NCBI GenBank assembly: GCA_031082125.1
Contig: JAVHLM010000003.1
Location: 124,001-188,000 of the forward strand
Direction of reading: 5' to 3'
From: Candidatus Eremiobacterota bacterium
Lineage (GTDB): Bacteria; Vulcanimicrobiota; CADAWZ01; Ess09-12
Length of the DNA: 64,000 nucleotides
Under the pieces are notes generated by a model. The model did not search any database. It was not told the DNA's origin and saw nothing but the letters and a program-made list of their open reading frames with translations. The position numbers and the translations under genes were made by a program. Positions 42,292-51,363 of this stretch are shown piece after piece; the stretch's first letter is position 1, and each line of letters opens with the position of its first letter.

Positions 42292-42705
42292 TTAACGCTT
42301 GGTCCACTGAAAGCCCTTGCGCGCGCGCTTGCGGCCGTATTTCTTTCTTTCCTTCTCTCTGGGATCCCTGGTGAGGAGACCATCTTTCTTGAGAGGGGAG
42401 CGAAGGGTTTCATCAAATATGACAAGCGCCCGGGAAATGCCATGGCGGATCGCGCCAGCCTGGCCTGCGATGCCGCCTCCCACCGATTTGGCGATGACAT
42501 CAAACTTGTCCTGAAGCTTGACCAGCTCAAGAGGCTTGCGCACCTGGAGCTCCATGATCTTTCTTCCAAAATACTGCTCGATAGGCCGGCTGTTGATGCT
42601 GATATTTCCTTTACCAGGCATGAGCCATACCCTTGCAATGGCAGTCTTCCTTCTTCCCGTCGCGTAGTAGCTCGTAGTCTTTTGTGAAGTTTTTGCCCTG
42701 GCCAT
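42292..42705 (-). CDS. rpsI: 30S ribosomal protein S9
   Basis: 137 residues. Typical start [21 protein letters not shown] and C-terminus [14 protein letters not shown], whose KR tail reaches the P-site tRNA. The second of two adjacent ATGs (42703-42705) is chosen because GGAGG lies 6 nt upstream of it and only 3 nt from the first. It lies 14 nt after rplM in the conserved L13-S9 order. Confidence 0.97.
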   Translation of the reverse strand: MARAKTSQKTTSYYATGRRKTAIARVWLMPGKGNISINSRPIEQYFGRKIMELQVRKPLELVKLQDKFDVIAKSVGGGIAGQAGAIRHGISRALVIFDETLRSPLKKDGLLTRDPREKERKKYGRKRARKGFQWTKR

Positions 42706-42719
42706 CATGATCCTCCAAA

Positions 42720-43148
42720 TTATATCTCCAGTTTTTCTGGTTTCTGAGCGCTATGCGGATGTTCTACACCGCTATATACCTTGAGCTTCTTAAGACGCGG
42801 CGCCCGCATCTTGTTATTGGGCAGCATTCCTTTCACTGCCTCGAGAATCAGCCTCTCGGGATGCTTCTTATGCACTTCCAGAGCCGTCCGCTGCCTTAAT
42901 CCCCCGGGATAACTGCTGTGACGGTAATAAATCTTGTCACTCCATTTCTTGCCCGTGAGCTTCACCTTGTCAGCATTGACCACTACCACGAAATCGCCTA
43001 TATCCATATAGTGCACGTACTCTGGTTTATGCTTTCCTATGAGGATTTTGGCTATTCCCGTTGCCAGTCTCCCCAGTACCTTGTTCTCTGCATCGACAAT
43101 AAACCACTTTTTCTCTATATCCTTGATGCTTACAAAAGGAGTATCCAA
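42720..43148 (-). CDS. rplM: 50S ribosomal protein L13
   Basis: 142 residues if translation starts at TTG 43146-43148, which has GGGAGGG 6 nt upstream and reproduces the usual family length and start ([16 protein letters not shown] near residue 14). The in-frame ATG 15 nt upstream has no ribosome-binding site; its own ATGGGAGGG supplies the one for TTG. Other signatures: [17 protein letters not shown], and [21 protein letters not shown]. First gene of the L13-S9 operon, driven by a consensus promoter at 43192-43220. Confidence 0.95.
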   Translation of the reverse strand: MDTPFVSIKDIEKKWFIVDAENKVLGRLATGIAKILIGKHKPEYVHYMDIGDFVVVVNADKVKLTGKKWSDKIYYRHSSYPGGLRQRTALEVHKKHPERLILEAVKGMLPNNKMRAPRLKKLKVYSGVEHPHSAQKPEKLEI

Positions 43149-43191
43149 CGAAAACCCTCCCATGACTCATTTTTTTAATAACAGCTTTTAC

Positions 43192-43220
43192 ATTCTAATA
43201 TAAAAAACCGAATATGTCAA
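43192..43220 (-). promoter_or_regulatory. Sigma-70-type promoter of the rplM-rpsI operon
   Basis: On the minus strand: -35 TTGACA (complement of 43215-43220), 17-nt spacer, -10 TAGAAT (complement of 43192-43197). Transcription should begin near 43185, giving a short AT-rich leader of about 37 nt before the TTG start. Confidence 0.92.
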
Positions 43221-43267
43221 GAGATTTTCTCTATCCTTCTTATCCATCACGTGATCCCATGAAAATT

Positions 43268-45097
43268 TCAGGGATCCTGCGCCGCATTCTTGGCGCAGGA
43301 GAAGAGCTTGACGCCGTCAAGAAGGAGCTTCTTCACGGTCTCTTCATTATTTTTTTCAAGAGCGGCTTCAAGGTCACTCAGCATCTTTTCCATGGCATCC
43401 CTGTCAAGAGCACAGCTGTGGACCTTGAGAATTTTCTCAACGCCTGTGGGACTGATGGTCTCGCCGACATTGACAAGCTCCTCCTCGAGCTTCTCACCGG
43501 GCCTTGAGCCCTGTATCTCGATCCTGATGTCCCTGCCGACCTCATATCCCGAGAGGCGGATCAGGTTCTTTGCGAGATCAAGGATTTTAATAGGTTTTCC
43601 CATGTCGAGCATGTAAATCTCACCTCTCTCCCCGATGGCACCTGCCTGAATCACCAGCTGCACCGCCTCAGGAATGGTCATGAAATAACGGGTCATGTCG
43701 GCATGAGTCACCGTCACGGGGCCGCCGCTTTTTATCTGGTGCTTGAACGTGGGGATAACGCTCCCCCGTGAGCCAAGGACATTTCCGAAACGGACTGCAA
43801 TAAATTTGGTCGATGAGTGGGCAGCCCCCGTGGCGACCAGAATCTCGGCAATCCGCTTTGAGGCCCCCATGACGCTTACCGGATTCACTGCCTTGTCAGT
43901 GGAGAGGAAGATAAAGCGTTCAACTCCATATTTGCCTGCTGCCTCAACAAGATTCCTTGTGCCCTTGACATTATTCTTTATAGCCTCGCGGCTGTTGTGC
44001 TCCATGAGCGGTACATGCTTATGGGCGGCAGCATGAAATACCACCTGAGGCCTGACATTCTCAAAGAGCCAGTTCAGCATCGACCGGTCCTTGATATCTC
44101 CGATTACGGTTCTGAGAGGAATCGCGGTATGTGACGAGAGCTCCAGCCATATCTCATGAATGCTGTTTTCGCCATGGCCGAGCAGCACGAGCTCACGGGG
44201 CTCAAGCCGGAGCACCTGGCGGCAGATCTCGCTCCCGATGGAGCCTCCGGCGCCCGTCACCAGGACAGTATTGTTCTTGATATAGCTGGAAAGCCTTTCA
44301 AGATCGAGAGTCACCGGAGCACGCTCCAGCAGATCCTCGATCTGCACTTCACGTATCTGGTTTACCGCGATTTTTCCATCAAGTATCTCTGATATGCTCG
44401 GGATGATCTTGAGGGCCACCTTGAGCTTTTCGCAGCGCGACACAAGCTCCCTCACGTAGCTGGGAGAAGAAAGGGCAATGATGAGCTCATCAATGCTTTT
44501 GTTCTCAATGACCTTCGCGATGGTTTCCTTGGTGCCGAGCACGGGGACCCCATGTATCATCACATGAGCCCGGGTGAGGTCATCATCAATAAAGCCGACG
44601 GGAATATACCCCGCTCCCTTCTGGCGCTGCATTTCTCTTAAGGCCAGCTCTCCTATATCATTGGCACCGACGATCAGGACCCTCTTCTGCTGAACGCTTT
44701 TGTGAGGGCGTGCCCTCTCGCTCACAAGCCTGAGAACGAAGCGGATTCCTCCAAGGAAAAATATGTTTGCGAACCAGGCAATGGCGACAATGCCGCGGGG
44801 GAAAACCGATCCTGAGGTGACGAAGCTGAAGATAAGATAGGGTGCAAGAGCTGTGGACACGGCATACACGATGGTGATAAGCTCATAAAGCCCGGCATAA
44901 CGCCATACCTTTTCATAAAGGCCAAAGAGGTAAAAGACCACCACGCAGACAGGAGCTATAGTGAAAAAATAGAGGCAGGGCGTGATGAACCGAGCAGGAA
45001 TCTCTCCTTCAAAGCGGATGAGGATAGAGAGGCCTATGGCACAGGCTGAAAGAATGAGATCGACGCCCATAAAGAGAAACTTGCCGCTTATTTTCAC
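43268..45097 (-). CDS. CapD/FlaA1-type nucleoside-diphosphate-sugar 4,6-dehydratase, membrane-bound
   Basis: 609 residues. The N-terminal 125 residues hold four membrane helices, a first Rossmann-like domain follows (LIVGANDIGE, about 141-250), and the catalytic NAD-binding domain begins with TGAGGSIGSE at 281-290. In place of the usual YxxxK, this group has MxxxK: M410-x3-K414 (VMGASKRIAE), as in PglF and FlaA1 type UDP-GlcNAc 4,6-dehydratases. It probably makes a 4-keto-6-deoxy sugar precursor for surface glycan. Start is GTG 45095-45097 with GGGGG upstream. It is the last gene of the polysaccharide set that includes the ligase at 46378. Confidence 0.92.
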   Translation of the reverse strand: MKISGKFLFMGVDLILSACAIGLSILIRFEGEIPARFITPCLYFFTIAPVCVVVFYLFGLYEKVWRYAGLYELITIVYAVSTALAPYLIFSFVTSGSVFPRGIVAIAWFANIFFLGGIRFVLRLVSERARPHKSVQQKRVLIVGANDIGELALREMQRQKGAGYIPVGFIDDDLTRAHVMIHGVPVLGTKETIAKVIENKSIDELIIALSSPSYVRELVSRCEKLKVALKIIPSISEILDGKIAVNQIREVQIEDLLERAPVTLDLERLSSYIKNNTVLVTGAGGSIGSEICRQVLRLEPRELVLLGHGENSIHEIWLELSSHTAIPLRTVIGDIKDRSMLNWLFENVRPQVVFHAAAHKHVPLMEHNSREAIKNNVKGTRNLVEAAGKYGVERFIFLSTDKAVNPVSVMGASKRIAEILVATGAAHSSTKFIAVRFGNVLGSRGSVIPTFKHQIKSGGPVTVTHADMTRYFMTIPEAVQLVIQAGAIGERGEIYMLDMGKPIKILDLAKNLIRLSGYEVGRDIRIEIQGSRPGEKLEEELVNVGETISPTGVEKILKVHSCALDRDAMEKMLSDLEAALEKNNEETVKKLLLDGVKLFSCAKNAAQDP

Positions 45098-45136
45098 TTT
45101 TGAGTGCCCCCGCCTGTCCTTGATTGTCCATGCATT

Positions 45137-46300
45137 TTAGACCGCATAAAGCCCGCTGCAACGGGAACATATGGGGAGCCTGCCTTGACGGATCAGCTCA
45201 GTCCTGAAATGCCTCATGGATTCATTGTTCCATACAGAGGCAATTGTATCCTCATTGATATGGCCGATGATAATATCAGGATAATCATTGCAGGTAACAA
45301 TTTCACCGTTTTCGAGGACATTTGCGGCATACCAGGGGATATGGCAGCGCTCAATTCCTGATGTATAGTCATAATCCTTGTAATAATCGGAAATCTGCCA
45401 GGGTTTAAGAGCCGGGAAGAAAGAGTAAGGGATCCGGTGAGGTTTTTTCCGAATCCTCATGATGTCCCTTAAGAGGGCCGAAGGCTCGAGGCCCTCTCTG
45501 TCAAGCAGATAACGCTCCCAGGAAAGAGAGGGACTGTTAAAGGTATCCATAAGGAAATTATTGTATCCATGGCCTTTCTGCTCATCAACAGTGAAGGGAT
45601 GGCAGAATATGAAGCGTTCAATGCCCAGATCCTCGGCAAGGTCCAGGATGTCAGAGAGAAAATGATAATTCTCCTTGGTGATCATCAAGGTGCCGGTAAT
45701 CAGGGGATTTCGGCTCTTTTTTTCCTTCCTCACCCTGAGGAGGGCCCGCATGCCGCTTTCCATTTCCTCATAAGCATTGGACCGTGGATTCAAGTTCTTA
45801 TAGACCTGCTGTGTACCGTCAAGCGAGATCACAAGCTCAGCGATTTGATTTTCCACGAGAGAAGGCGCCAGATTCTCCAGATTATGGCCCCTGGTGGCAA
45901 GCACGCAATAGATCTTCCTCTCCCCAATTGTCTCCAGTACTGAGGCTATATAAGGGTGGGAAAGAGGCTCGCTCCCCCAGAGATAGATGTTTGAGCGCAT
46001 CTGGGAGACCTCCTCGAGAAGCTTGGCGAAAAGGGAGGAAGAGAGGTAGTTATCGCTTTCCCTGCGCTGGCTGGACTTTAACGGGGAGCATCCGAAGGAT
46101 CCGAACTGCCCATATATGAGGGTTTCCGAGTTTTCGGGGGGGGTCATCCTCACATTGACCACTTTTGGGAGACCTGGGCACTGAGCCTGTGAGATCCAAT
46201 AGTGCCACCTCGCCCCCCCCTTTTTCTGAAAGAAACCTTTCATTGATTCCCAGAGGAACTCAGGATGGTGAGCAAAAAGCTGAAGCTGCCTCAGTGGCAT
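45137..46300 (-). CDS. SPASM-domain protein of the radical SAM superfamily lacking the CxxxCxxC motif
   Basis: 387 residues. The fold of a radical SAM/SPASM protein is clear: the YLWGSEPLSHPYI segment matches the GGEP region, LVISLDGTQQVY and later TIM-barrel strands follow, and a SPASM-like cluster site is formed by C319, C337, C378 and C381 (CSRC). But where the family has T-x-x-C-x3-C-x2-C-GQWG, this protein reads T-P-P-E56-N-S-E-T60-L-I-Y63-GQFG: all three cluster cysteines are replaced with the surrounding residues still aligned. Radical chemistry at that site is therefore unlikely. It sits between the O-antigen ligase and CapD genes. Confidence 0.8.
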   Translation of the reverse strand: MPLRQLQLFAHHPEFLWESMKGFFQKKGGARWHYWISQAQCPGLPKVVNVRMTPPENSETLIYGQFGSFGCSPLKSSQRRESDNYLSSSLFAKLLEEVSQMRSNIYLWGSEPLSHPYIASVLETIGERKIYCVLATRGHNLENLAPSLVENQIAELVISLDGTQQVYKNLNPRSNAYEEMESGMRALLRVRKEKKSRNPLITGTLMITKENYHFLSDILDLAEDLGIERFIFCHPFTVDEQKGHGYNNFLMDTFNSPSLSWERYLLDREGLEPSALLRDIMRIRKKPHRIPYSFFPALKPWQISDYYKDYDYTSGIERCHIPWYAANVLENGEIVTCNDYPDIIIGHINEDTIASVWNNESMRHFRTELIRQGRLPICSRCSGLYAV

Positions 46301-46377
46301 TCTTTCTACCCCTTGTGCATGTAAGGTACCTTATCCTTCTGCAGGCAGGGGGCAATATCCTATGAGGTACCGCTTAA

Positions 46378-48606
46378 TTATTTTGGCGGTGCCTTCTGCC
46401 TGAGCTCCGGATCAAGCTTCAGGGCTTTGTCGATGTACTCCCCTGCCTTTTTATTCTGTCCCATCTTTTCAAAAGCATATCCCAGAAACAGGTAGGTAAG
46501 CGGGAAAGAGGGATCCTTCTCAGATGCAAGGGTCAGGTTGCCTATAGCCTGCAGATTGTCGCCAAGCTGGTAGAAGCCGTAGCCGGCGGCAAAAAGTGCC
46601 GATGCATTCTCCTTGTTCAGCTTCAGGGATGTCTCAAGGAGGGCTATGGCCTCCCGGTATTCCTTTTTCTTCAGGTATATATTCGCCAGGCCCAGGTAAG
46701 TGTCTGAGAGCTGGAGCTTTGTGGGGTCGCGTCTGAAAAACCAGAAGCGCTCGAGGGTATCGGGGGGAAATCTCTTTATGGCATCACGATAGATTCTTTC
46801 AGCTTCATCAAAATTCTTCCGGCTGATGGCACAGGCAGCGCTGTCATTATAGAAGCTCGGGTAGTTAACGGGATCGAGCCTGAGGGCTTTTAAGAAGCAG
46901 GCATAGGCCTCATCATAACGGCCTTGCTCCCAGTACACTTTCCCCAGGAAATGATGGAGCACCGCCCTTGCAGGATCAAGCGCCACTGCCCGCTTGAGAT
47001 GCATTTCCGCCATTCTGAAATATTCCGGAGAGGTCTGGTGCGCCATAGCCTGGGTGAAATAGTGATTTGCCAGGTTCCTCTGCAACTCACTGTCATAGGG
47101 GTCAATGGAAGCGGCAAGACGGTAGCATTCAAAAGCCTCCTTCGTCCTGTTCATGGTACGGAGCGTATCGCCAGTCTCGGTATAACGGCGGGCAAAGTAC
47201 GGCATGACAAGAACAATTGAGCAGATCATGAAAAGAATACAGAAGCCGAACTGGACTGCCATGTGGCGGCTCAGCCCCTTGATGAAAAAATCTCCGTCTC
47301 TCTCTCCCTGAAAAGCGGCATGGTGCTCTTCTGCTTTGGAACCTCTTACGACACGCCCCATGCTTGAGGCAAAAAGGGCGACCCACACTGCGGGAATGGC
47401 AGGGAAAAACCAGTCAACATCGACAAAATGGTGCAGGAAGCTCCCCAATGCTCCAATACCGATCCCCACATAGGAATAATAAAGAAATGCCCTCTCCTTT
47501 ATCTCGGCCAGAAGTCTGAGATATCTGCTGAAAAGCGCCCACAAGAGCCAGAGAAAAGAAAGAAAGACTATCCAGCCCATCTCTGAGAGAAACTGAAAAT
47601 AGAGATTATGGGGGTACTTGGAAAAATGGCGTATGTCGTCTTCATAGAGGGGATAGAATCTCCCGTAGGTCTTGAGTCCTGTTCCCAAGAGAGGGTATTT
47701 AAGAGAGATCTTTACCGCTGCTTTCCAGAACTGAAGGCGGGCTTCCCGTGACATGTCTCCTTCCGAGACAAGCTCCACAGCCCGCTGCTTCAGTCTCTCC
47801 TGCACGGCAACCTGGTTTTTGCCGGGAGCCTTTTCATGAGGAAGAAAATAAGGAATAAAGAACATAAGCAGAGCAAGCGCCGCTGCCCTTAGAGCCACCC
47901 TCCTCCTGCTCTGGAACTGCACCTTGCCTAAAAGCGCAAGCAGTACCAGGAATGCCATGCTGACGGCAAGGCTCAGGAGCACTCCCCTTGAGAAGGTGAG
48001 TATGATACAGATCCCGAAGGTGAGGCTGCAAAGGCCGTATAGCATGCTCCTCGACATATCAGAAGCGCTCACAAAAAGCGAAAAGGCCAGCGGAAAAAAG
48101 AGGAGAAGGAAACCGCCGAAGACATCAATCTGATAAAAGGTGGAATAGAGGCCTCCCATCTCCTTCTGGAGGCCGTATTTAAAAAAGAGGCCTATGCAGC
48201 AGACTGCAAAAGCGACCATCATGAGAAAGTGAATAAAAAAATGATAGTACTGCTCAAGGCTCCAGAGATCATAGATGATGACAAAAAGAAGGACATAACA
48301 GAGGAGATTCGCCCATTCCAGGATGCTGTCATGGACATAGGAGGAACAGAACGAGGAAATCAGGGAAATGACCATAAAGAGAGCAAGGGGGAGTCTCAGC
48401 TCCCTGAAAGGCGGAAGGACCCTGAAGGGGATCAGAAGCCAGAATGAGGCGAAAGCGAGGGTAAAGAACCTGAAGAGGGATTCGGGCCTGGGATGATGAC
48501 CGCCAAAATCCAGGCAGAGATAGAAAAGAAGCAGGCAAATCCCGATCCTTGGAATCCAGGGAATGGATTTTTCAAAAAAACGCCCGGAGAGCGACAGTAC
48601 CATCAC
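46378..48606 (-). CDS. O-antigen ligase/Wzy-like membrane protein with C-terminal TPRs
   Basis: 742 residues. About 12 membrane helices occupy residues 15-470. The extracytoplasmic loop near 290-350 has the Wzy_C features (FWKAAVKISLKYPLLGTGLKTYG and a nearby KYPHNLYFQFLSEMG), which catalyse glycan polymerisation or transfer to lipid A core. Residues about 480-735 are TPRs (for example YDEAYACFLKALRLDP). The fusion of a ligase core and TPR tail is known in several phyla. It is the first gene of the apparent minus-strand unit with the SPASM protein and CapD. Confidence 0.9.
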   Translation of the reverse strand: MMVLSLSGRFFEKSIPWIPRIGICLLLFYLCLDFGGHHPRPESLFRFFTLAFASFWLLIPFRVLPPFRELRLPLALFMVISLISSFCSSYVHDSILEWANLLCYVLLFVIIYDLWSLEQYYHFFIHFLMMVAFAVCCIGLFFKYGLQKEMGGLYSTFYQIDVFGGFLLLFFPLAFSLFVSASDMSRSMLYGLCSLTFGICIILTFSRGVLLSLAVSMAFLVLLALLGKVQFQSRRRVALRAAALALLMFFIPYFLPHEKAPGKNQVAVQERLKQRAVELVSEGDMSREARLQFWKAAVKISLKYPLLGTGLKTYGRFYPLYEDDIRHFSKYPHNLYFQFLSEMGWIVFLSFLWLLWALFSRYLRLLAEIKERAFLYYSYVGIGIGALGSFLHHFVDVDWFFPAIPAVWVALFASSMGRVVRGSKAEEHHAAFQGERDGDFFIKGLSRHMAVQFGFCILFMICSIVLVMPYFARRYTETGDTLRTMNRTKEAFECYRLAASIDPYDSELQRNLANHYFTQAMAHQTSPEYFRMAEMHLKRAVALDPARAVLHHFLGKVYWEQGRYDEAYACFLKALRLDPVNYPSFYNDSAACAISRKNFDEAERIYRDAIKRFPPDTLERFWFFRRDPTKLQLSDTYLGLANIYLKKKEYREAIALLETSLKLNKENASALFAAGYGFYQLGDNLQAIGNLTLASEKDPSFPLTYLFLGYAFEKMGQNKKAGEYIDKALKLDPELRQKAPPK

Positions 48607-48662
48607 CTCAAAAAAGAAAATGCGTCAGATGCTTGGAATCGGGCTTTTTTTACTTATTCACG

Positions 48663-49934
48663 TCAGTCTTCTGCCGGTACATGAGCAAACAGTTCTTCAA
48701 GAGTCTCTTTCCCTTTTTCCATGCTGTAGCGCATAGCCCCAAAATTGGCCCCTGCCTTGGCGATAGTGATAAGAATATGTGATGGGCCTGCCGTCCTCAC
48801 CACCATGAGACCCTGTTCAAACTCAAGGACCCAGTAAATAAAAGCCTTGCCTTTTTCGTCCTGGCGGAACTCGCCTACGGCATCTATGCCGCTTTTCACT
48901 ATTTGTGCTATCTCATCAACTTCAATCGCCTCATTGTTGATGCTGTCTATTACAAAGCCCTCTCTTGAGAGGGTTATCACCGCAGAGACTCCCTTGGTCT
49001 TGATAAGGCTCTGGAGCACAGAATTGACTGAATCCTTGATTTCCTCATAGTATTTCCTCCGGGCCTCGGAGACTCCTCCAGCCTGTGCCCGGAGAGCTTC
49101 TTCAAGTTCTTTCTCGTGCTCTAATCTCTCGCGTTCTTCTCTCTCGCGTTCTTCTCTCTCGCGTTCTTCTCTCTCGCGCTCTTCTCTCTCGCGCTCTTCT
49201 CTCTCGCGTTCTTCTCTCTCGCGTTCTTCTCTCTCGCGCTCTTCTCTCTCGCGCTCTTCTCTCTCGTGCTCTTCTCTTTCGTGCTCTTCTCTCTCGTGCT
49301 CTTCTCTCTCGTGCTCTTCTCTCTCGTGCTCTTCTCTTTCGCGCTCCGCCTCCATTTCGCGCTCATGCTTCTGAGTAAGATGGCTTTCCCATTTTTCTAT
49401 GTACTGAAAGATCTCCTCAATATTGTGTTTACGCTTGAGAGCCATCTCGAAATGATATTCACAGATAGGATCAGTTTCATCATCCTTTACTGCCTGTTCG
49501 AGGTGCTTTATCTCGTCGTCAAGCATCTCTATCTCGAGCTCCCTCTGGCGACGATAAAGTCTCATCTCCTCAAGATCGGGCTCCTGCTCATGGTAAAGCT
49601 CGTACTTTTCCTGCACTTCATGAGGAGGAGGCAGAATATCAGAGAGCCTGTCATAAAGAATGCGGGCTTCAAGGTTTGAAGGGGCTCTCTCGAGGGCTGT
49701 CAGGATTTCCCTGTAAGATTCCAGGGGCATGTTCTGGAGCATATATATCCTGGCAAGAGCGAGATGAGCTTCATGGATATCTTCCTTGATGCAGGTTACC
49801 TTCTGATATGCCTGAAGCGCTTCAAGCCGCCTCCCGCGCCTCAGGTGATATTCGCCGTAAGCCATCAGGGTTGCGACATCGTCGGGATTATCCGAGAGAA
49901 GAGAGCTGATTTTCTCAATCTGCAGCTCCAGCAT
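48663..49934 (-). CDS. TPR - EREE coiled-coil - roadblock/LC7 protein
   Basis: 423 residues from ATG 49932-49934, which has GGAGG 8 nt upstream; a start 10 codons earlier has no site. Residues about 1-115 hold TPR helices. Residues about 120-195 are charged helices. About 200-280 is a perfect five-residue EREE[RH] repeat (about 15 copies), predicted as a single long charged helix. The last 120 residues form a roadblock/LC7 domain (GVSAVITLSREGFVIDSI... ILITIAKAGANFGAMRYSM). Roadblock proteins dimerise and often regulate Ras-like GTPases. The same domain occurs in the next gene upstream at 50082. Confidence 0.85.
   Translation of the reverse strand: MLELQIEKISSLLSDNPDDVATLMAYGEYHLRRGRRLEALQAYQKVTCIKEDIHEAHLALARIYMLQNMPLESYREILTALERAPSNLEARILYDRLSDILPPPHEVQEKYELYHEQEPDLEEMRLYRRQRELEIEMLDDEIKHLEQAVKDDETDPICEYHFEMALKRKHNIEEIFQYIEKWESHLTQKHEREMEAEREREEHEREEHEREEHEREEHEREEHEREEREREEREREEREREEREREEREREEREREEREREEREREERERLEHEKELEEALRAQAGGVSEARRKYYEEIKDSVNSVLQSLIKTKGVSAVITLSREGFVIDSINNEAIEVDEIAQIVKSGIDAVGEFRQDEKGKAFIYWVLEFEQGLMVVRTAGPSHILITIAKAGANFGAMRYSMEKGKETLEELFAHVPAED
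49126..49345 (-). repeat. 15-bp tandem repeat, about 15 copies
   Basis: Direct repeats of 15 bp (ctctctcgcgttctt and close variants) run through the coiled-coil part of the roadblock gene. Each encodes EREE plus R or H. Copies form two blocks: R-type at 49126-49260 and H-type from 49261. The unit is a multiple of 3, so copy-number change would alter rod length only. Confidence 0.93.
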
Positions 49935-50081
49935 GAGGAACACCTCCACTATGAGATAAGACAACCCTGTCTGCCAAGCTTCTCCACGGAAAAATTGATT
50001 TCCTCCCTTATCACAGCCCGGCCATTCGCAGGGCCTGCGATTCAGCCAGGAGACGCCTGGAGCAGCCTGGAGCAGAAAAGC

Positions 50082-50438
50082 TTAGTTCGTAAGGCCTTCA
50101 ATGGCCTTCTTGCTTTTCCGTATCTCCAGCCGGATTCTCCCGAGATTCACCCCCGAAGAGGTGAAAATGGTGAGAATATGCCCCCTGGCCAGTATCACGG
50201 AAGTGATACTCAAATCTTCAAACTCGATATAAGACTGGTTCAGACCATCTTTCTGGAATTTAAGCGCCGCCTCGATGCCAATCTGAGTGCTCCTGTGGAG
50301 AAGCGGTTCGAGTGGCGCAAACTCATCAAGATTCTCAATTGTCTTGTCCAGTATCGTCCCATCCGGATCGGAGAGGATCGCCCCAAGGACCCCCTCAATT
50401 TTACAGAAGTTCTCGAGAATTTCCTTCAATTCAGACAT
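50082..50438 (-). CDS. Roadblock/LC7-domain protein
   Basis: 118 residues from ATG 50436-50438, placed 6 nt after GGAGAACACC; an upstream start adds 11 residues without a site. Nearly the whole protein is a roadblock/LC7 domain (GVLGAILSDPDGTIL; SVILARGHILTIFTSSGVNLGRIRLEIR). These domains dimerise and act as GTPase regulators (MglB) or scaffold elements. It lies 29 nt after the DUF4388-like gene and probably belongs to the operon running from 52917. No MglA-like GTPase is visible in the window. Confidence 0.9.
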   Translation of the reverse strand: MSELKEILENFCKIEGVLGAILSDPDGTILDKTIENLDEFAPLEPLLHRSTQIGIEAALKFQKDGLNQSYIEFEDLSITSVILARGHILTIFTSSGVNLGRIRLEIRKSKKAIEGLTN

Positions 50439-50467
50439 GGTGTTCTCCGCTTTCACATTGCCCTTGC

Positions 50468-51352
50468 TCACGCAATAGGCCTCACATTGACAAAGTCGCC
50501 ATCCTTCACGTTCATTTTCTTCATAAGCTGGCCGGCAAGGGAAAGATAACCGCCAAGATGCTTGGCTGCGGAAGTCTTGAGGGTATAAATCTTTCCGTCG
50601 GCAGTTTCAACCTCTATGGTAATGGTTGCGGTAGTCTTGATTCCCCATTCCTTCATCAGGTGTTCTTCTATCTTAACCGTGTCGGCAGCCTTGATGAAGC
50701 CGCCCATGGTTTTCGCAATGAGCTGCCTCTCTTTCTCGAGTTCTTCCTGCACCGTTCTCTTTTTGAACTCTATCTCATCAGCCTTTTCCGCAAGCACATT
50801 TATCCTTGCCCCTTCCTTGAAAATGATATCCAGGAAGGAATTGACGGCGTCAAGGCCGCAGAGTATCTGCCCATATTCATTGGCAAAACTATCGGTGACA
50901 ATCTTGCCATGATCTATAAGGAGCATATGATCTGCATCCTTGATGATCACCTGGAGAATACCGGTTATATTATCAGCCTCCAGGGCACTGAGAACCTTTT
51001 TGAACTCCTTTTTCTTTACCTCATAGTCCTTATACTGGTAATCATAGGCAAAAATAGTGGAGAGAACGCTCACGATCTGGGGAGAGAGCACATAAGAACT
51101 CACGGGGACCTCTTTGCTTTTCACTTTATTGATGAGCCGCGCCGACTTGAGGACCTTTATCTTCGGATCCTCAATCTCAAGGGCCCTTATAATTTCTCCG
51201 TGAGAAAAGAAAATGACGCCTTCCGTCTTGAAAATCTCCATCAGCACATATCCGGTAAATCCCTGCTGCTCCAGGTTCTGTATCATGGTATTGATATCGG
51301 TAAAGGGAAGGGTAATTTTTTCTATGAGGGGATTTCCCTTTGGTAATAGCAC
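50468..51352 (-). CDS. PATAN/DUF4388-like two-domain protein
   Basis: 294 residues. The segments GYVLMEIFKTEGVIFFSHGEIIRALEIED (core GVIFFSHGEIIRAL) and GILQVIIKDADHMLLIDHGKIVTD repeat the G-x-x-x-V/L-...-F-x-x-G-x-I pattern of PATAN/DUF4388 domains, suggesting two copies (about 15-95 and 115-195). A coiled linker and a small alpha/beta C-terminal domain follow (KTTATITIEVETADGKIY ... LSLAGQLMKKMNVKDGDFV). PATAN domains occur in response regulators and gliding or pilus polarity proteins and are linked to GTPase control. Its stop lies 29 nt before the roadblock start; it starts 11 nt after the membrane protein stop. An LC7-like partner is plausible. Confidence 0.75.
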   Translation of the reverse strand: MLLPKGNPLIEKITLPFTDINTMIQNLEQQGFTGYVLMEIFKTEGVIFFSHGEIIRALEIEDPKIKVLKSARLINKVKSKEVPVSSYVLSPQIVSVLSTIFAYDYQYKDYEVKKKEFKKVLSALEADNITGILQVIIKDADHMLLIDHGKIVTDSFANEYGQILCGLDAVNSFLDIIFKEGARINVLAEKADEIEFKKRTVQEELEKERQLIAKTMGGFIKAADTVKIEEHLMKEWGIKTTATITIEVETADGKIYTLKTSAAKHLGGYLSLAGQLMKKMNVKDGDFVNVRPIA

Positions 51353-51363
51353 CTTGCTTCCTC

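Noticed and set aside
46090-46150. Frameshift or assembly error as cause of the missing radical-SAM cysteines
   Set aside because: The frame is continuous, flanking residues align position by position with the family motif, and other frames do not restore cysteines. A C-run (8 C on the coding strand) nearby still justifies checking reads.
49126-49345. CRISPR-like array
   Set aside because: The 15-bp units are contiguous without spacers and encode an in-frame peptide repeat.
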